Source: Roseovarius bejariae (lineage in GTDB: Bacteria > Pseudomonadota > Alphaproteobacteria > Rhodobacterales > Rhodobacteraceae). Taken from it: 64,000 nucleotides of DNA. Made by a program: the position numbers and the translations under genes. The DNA lies in NCBI RefSeq assembly GCF_009669325.1, contig NZ_SZWE01000001.1:1054402-1118401 (forward strand). The letters run 5' to 3'. This document shows positions 61,711 to 64,000 of this stretch, piece by piece. The notes under the pieces are model-generated. The model did no database searches, was not told where the DNA came from, and was given only the letters and a program-made list of their open reading frames with translations. Each line of letters opens with the position of its first letter. Positions within the stretch are counted from its first letter, which is position 1.

Positions 61711-62376
61711 ATGACAAAGACGCCCCGAATAGAGAACTCCGAGAAAACCAGCGGCTGGCGTGGCTCGCGTGAGCTGTGGCTTGACGCGGCGCGTGAGGCG
61801 TTCATCGAAGCGGGGCTGGACGCGGTGAAAATTCAGCCGCTGGCCAGCCGGTTGAACCTGTCGCGCACCAGTTTCTACTGGTTCTTCAAGGATCGTGCCG
61901 CGCTTCTGGAGGCCCTGCTGGAAAGTTGGGAGAACAGCAACACCGGAAGCCTTGTCGCGGCGACGGAAAGCTATGCGGAAACCATCACTGAGGCGGCGCT
62001 GAACGTGATCGGAGTGTTTCTGGAAGATGGTCCGTTCGAGCCGCGCCTCGATCTGGCGGTGCGGGGCTGGGCGCATCAGAGACAGGCGGTGGCAGACCGG
62101 GTGCACAAGGCCGACGACACCCGCCTGACGGCGATCCGGCGCATGTTCGAGCGCTTCGGCTATGATTCGAACGAGGCGGATGTCCGGGCACGGACGGTAT
62201 ACATGACGCAGATCGGATATATCTCGATGCAGGCAAACGAAGACCTCGCAACCCGGATGACCCGTATCCCCGATTACGTGAAAACCTACACCGGCCAGAC
62301 CCCGCCCGAGCGTGAGTTGGAGCGGTTTCACGCCCGGCATGGATACAGCCCGGCAAGCAGCGCGCGCCGGGCCTGA
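61711..62376 (+). CDS. TetR family transcriptional regulator
   Basis: The 221-residue protein has the TetR N-terminal helix-turn-helix (ELWLDAAREAFIEAGLDAVK, LASRLNLSRTSFYWFFKDR) and a helical effector domain. The start at 61711 gives the usual TetR length; an upstream ATG at 61633 would extend into the operator region. It is divergent from the two flavoproteins and converges on the second MttB-family gene with a 17-base gap, so it likely controls this methylated-amine locus. Confidence 0.88.
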   Translation: MTKTPRIENSEKTSGWRGSRELWLDAAREAFIEAGLDAVKIQPLASRLNLSRTSFYWFFKDRAALLEALLESWENSNTGSLVAATESYAETITEAALNVIGVFLEDGPFEPRLDLAVRGWAHQRQAVADRVHKADDTRLTAIRRMFERFGYDSNEADVRARTVYMTQIGYISMQANEDLATRMTRIPDYVKTYTGQTPPERELERFHARHGYSPASSARRA

Positions 62377-62393
62377 CGGGCGTCGAGCACCCG

Positions 62394-63962
62394 TCAATAC
62401 CAAGCGTCGGCCATGGAGCCCTTCTTGCGGCCGACAAAGTCCTTCAGGGCCTCGTCGATACCTTCGTCCATCGCCGGGGCCTCGTAGGCGGTCAGAAGGT
62501 CTTTCCACCGCTGATTGGCCAGTTGCGCATAATCGGCGCCGCCTTGTTCGGACCATGTCTCGAACGGTTGGTCATCGGTCATGGCGCTGTCCCAATAGGC
62601 GTTCTGGTAGTGGCGCAGGGTGTGATCGGTGCCGAACAGGTGTTCGCCCGGGCCGTTCTGTGCCAGGGCATCGAAGCCCAGTGTATCCTCGTTCACCTCG
62701 ATCCCGGCCATGTAGGCATGCAACGCGCCGGCCATGTCGCAATCCATCACGAATTTCTCGTAGGACATCGACAAAAGCCCGTCGAGGAACCCGGCGGAGT
62801 GCAGCACGAAATTCGCCCCGCCCTGAACCGCCGACATCATCGACATCATGGATTGCTGCATCGCCTGACCGTCGGGCAGTTTCGAAGTGCTGAAATTGCC
62901 CGCGCAACGCAGCGGCAGGTTCAGCCGCCGTGCCAGTTGCCCCATGACCAGCGAACCGAGGGCCGGTTCGGGGGTGCCGAAGGTGGGGCTGCCGGTGCGC
63001 AGCGACATGGACGACAGGAAGCCGGCCAGAACCACCGGCGCGCCGGGGCGGACAAGTTGCGTAAGCGCGCAGGAGGCCATGGATTCGGCCAGACATTGCG
63101 CCACCGATCCGGCCATGGTCAGTGGCGATACCGCCCCACCCAGTAGGAAGGGCAGGTGGATCGACGCCTGACCGGCCTCGGCATAGGTGCGCACGCCTGA
63201 CGTTGTCACCCCGTCCAGAACCAGCGGCGAGGTGGTGTTGAAGTTGCCCATGATAACGCAGTTTTGATCCACGAAATCCGACCCGAAGAGGATGCGGCAC
63301 ATCTCGATACTGTCGGCAGCGCGTTCCGGTGCGGTGATCGAGCCGAGGAACGCCCGGTCGGAATAGCGCATATGGGCATAGACCATATCGAGGTGGCGCT
63401 TGTTTACCGGCACATCGGTTGGCTCGCAGATCGTGCCGCCCGAGTGGTGCAGCCATGGCGAGGATTGCGCCAGTTTCACGAGATTTTCGAAATCGGCGAT
63501 GGTGCCGTAACGGCGGCCATTGTCCATGTCCATCACGAAGGGCGAGCCATAGGAGGGGGCGAACACCGTTGCATCGCCGCCGATCTCGACGTTGTTGGCC
63601 GGGTTGCGGGCACATTGCGTGAATCGCCCCGGCGCGGTTTTCAGAATCTCGCGAAGCATGCCCGGCTCGAACTTGAGGTTCCACGCCTCATCGGACACCG
63701 GCGTGACCTTGGCGCCTGCCTCACAATAAAGCCGAAGCGCCTCTTCGTCTTCGCGCAGTTCGATCCCGATTTCGGCAAGGATGCGGTCGGCTGTGGCCTC
63801 GATCCGCTCCAACGCCTCATCGCCAAGCAGGTCGAAGGTGGGAATCTTGCGGGTGATGAAGGGCACCCGCAGATGCGGGTTTTGACCGCGCGCATTGCTG
63901 CGGGGCGCTTGCGAGCGGCTGCGGCGGCCAGACCGGGGCTTGGGCGGGGTATCCTGAAGCAT
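62394..63962 (-). CDS. MttB-family corrinoid methyltransferase 2
   Basis: The 522-residue protein is a second member of the MttB superfamily, without an in-frame stop and thus without pyrrolysine. It has an Arg/Ser-rich N-terminal tail, ADRILAEIGIELREDEEA, FAPSYGSPFVMDMDNGRRYG, GAVSPLTMAGSVAQCLAESM and SSMSLRTGSPTFGTPEP. It would move a methyl group from a quaternary amine to a corrinoid protein, whose gene is not in this window. The start at 63962 lies close to the window end; upstream context is unseen. Confidence 0.9.
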   Translation of the reverse strand: MLQDTPPKPRSGRRSRSQAPRSNARGQNPHLRVPFITRKIPTFDLLGDEALERIEATADRILAEIGIELREDEEALRLYCEAGAKVTPVSDEAWNLKFEPGMLREILKTAPGRFTQCARNPANNVEIGGDATVFAPSYGSPFVMDMDNGRRYGTIADFENLVKLAQSSPWLHHSGGTICEPTDVPVNKRHLDMVYAHMRYSDRAFLGSITAPERAADSIEMCRILFGSDFVDQNCVIMGNFNTTSPLVLDGVTTSGVRTYAEAGQASIHLPFLLGGAVSPLTMAGSVAQCLAESMASCALTQLVRPGAPVVLAGFLSSMSLRTGSPTFGTPEPALGSLVMGQLARRLNLPLRCAGNFSTSKLPDGQAMQQSMMSMMSAVQGGANFVLHSAGFLDGLLSMSYEKFVMDCDMAGALHAYMAGIEVNEDTLGFDALAQNGPGEHLFGTDHTLRHYQNAYWDSAMTDDQPFETWSEQGGADYAQLANQRWKDLLTAYEAPAMDEGIDEALKDFVGRKKGSMADAWY

Positions 63963-64000
63963 GGCGTGATCCTTTGAGGTTGCGAAACGGCCCTCCAGCC

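Noticed and set aside
60029..61714. Long plus-strand open frame opposite flavoprotein 2
   Set aside because: Same reasons as for the frame opposite flavoprotein 1; it also runs through the divergent operator region.

Overview
The window looks like a high-GC chromosomal segment of an alphaproteobacterium of the Rhodobacteraceae (Roseobacter group). This is inferred from gene content and order: aroA, cmk, rpsA, ihfB, LapA-like, trpF, trpB; glnK-amtB; a class II EPSP synthase; mlaA overlapping mlaC; and corrinoid and flavin enzymes for methylated amines. No plasmid replication gene, prophage, insertion sequence or CRISPR array was seen. About 63 protein genes and one tRNA gene are supported.

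Layout. 1-19.8 kb is mostly housekeeping: a gamma-glutamyltransferase-like 3' end, hspQ, an AEC permease, a lytic transglycosylase-like lipoprotein, lolA, ftsK with an aminotransferase and an amidase, a UbiH-type hydroxylase, rsmD with a ferredoxin-reductase-like flavoprotein, a peroxiredoxin, mlaC-mlaA, and an operon RidA, GDPD, COG3146, pterin dehydratase, then PBP1A. 20-25.5 kb holds glnK-amtB, rplY, pth and small enzymes. 25.5-32.8 kb carries trpB, trpF, ihfB, rpsA and cmk on the minus strand. 33-38.8 kb is a metabolic block beside tRNA-Gly(CCC): a reductive activator of corrinoid proteins, a degenerate isochorismatase-fold protein, a CaiB-type CoA transferase and a non-pyrrolysine MttB-family methyltransferase. 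It lies between aroA and cmk, which are usually close.

40.5-49.7 kb is a tight ten-gene minus-strand operon facing a LysR gene: a PotABCD-type importer, a class III aminotransferase, a beta-keto acid cleavage enzyme (BKACE), a GNAT, an acetylpolyamine amidohydrolase, a D-amino-acid-oxidase-type flavoprotein and RidA. It reads as a complete uptake and breakdown route for an N-acylated amine or beta-amino acid. 50.8-52.7 kb is the most accessory-looking stretch: an AT-richer HEPN/Abi-like gene bounded by diverged inverted repeats, then an array of ten GTAC-centred sites and two DnaA-box-like sequences. 52.7-57.4 kb returns to conserved genes (YbjN-like, proC, csaA, a 2-hydroxyacid dehydrogenase, a KAS III enzyme, a small putative regulator). 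57.5-64 kb holds two trimethylamine-dehydrogenase-like flavoproteins, a TetR regulator and a second MttB-family enzyme.

The most notable unexplained structure is intergenic. There is (i) a composite repeat of about 220-250 bp present twice; (ii) an element of about 83 bp built from TCGTACGA palindromes around a GC-stem hairpin, present three times with shorter relatives; and (iii) a tandem double-hairpin unit of about 46 bp. Nearly all copies lie just 3' of genes, so they may be terminators that also carry another signal.
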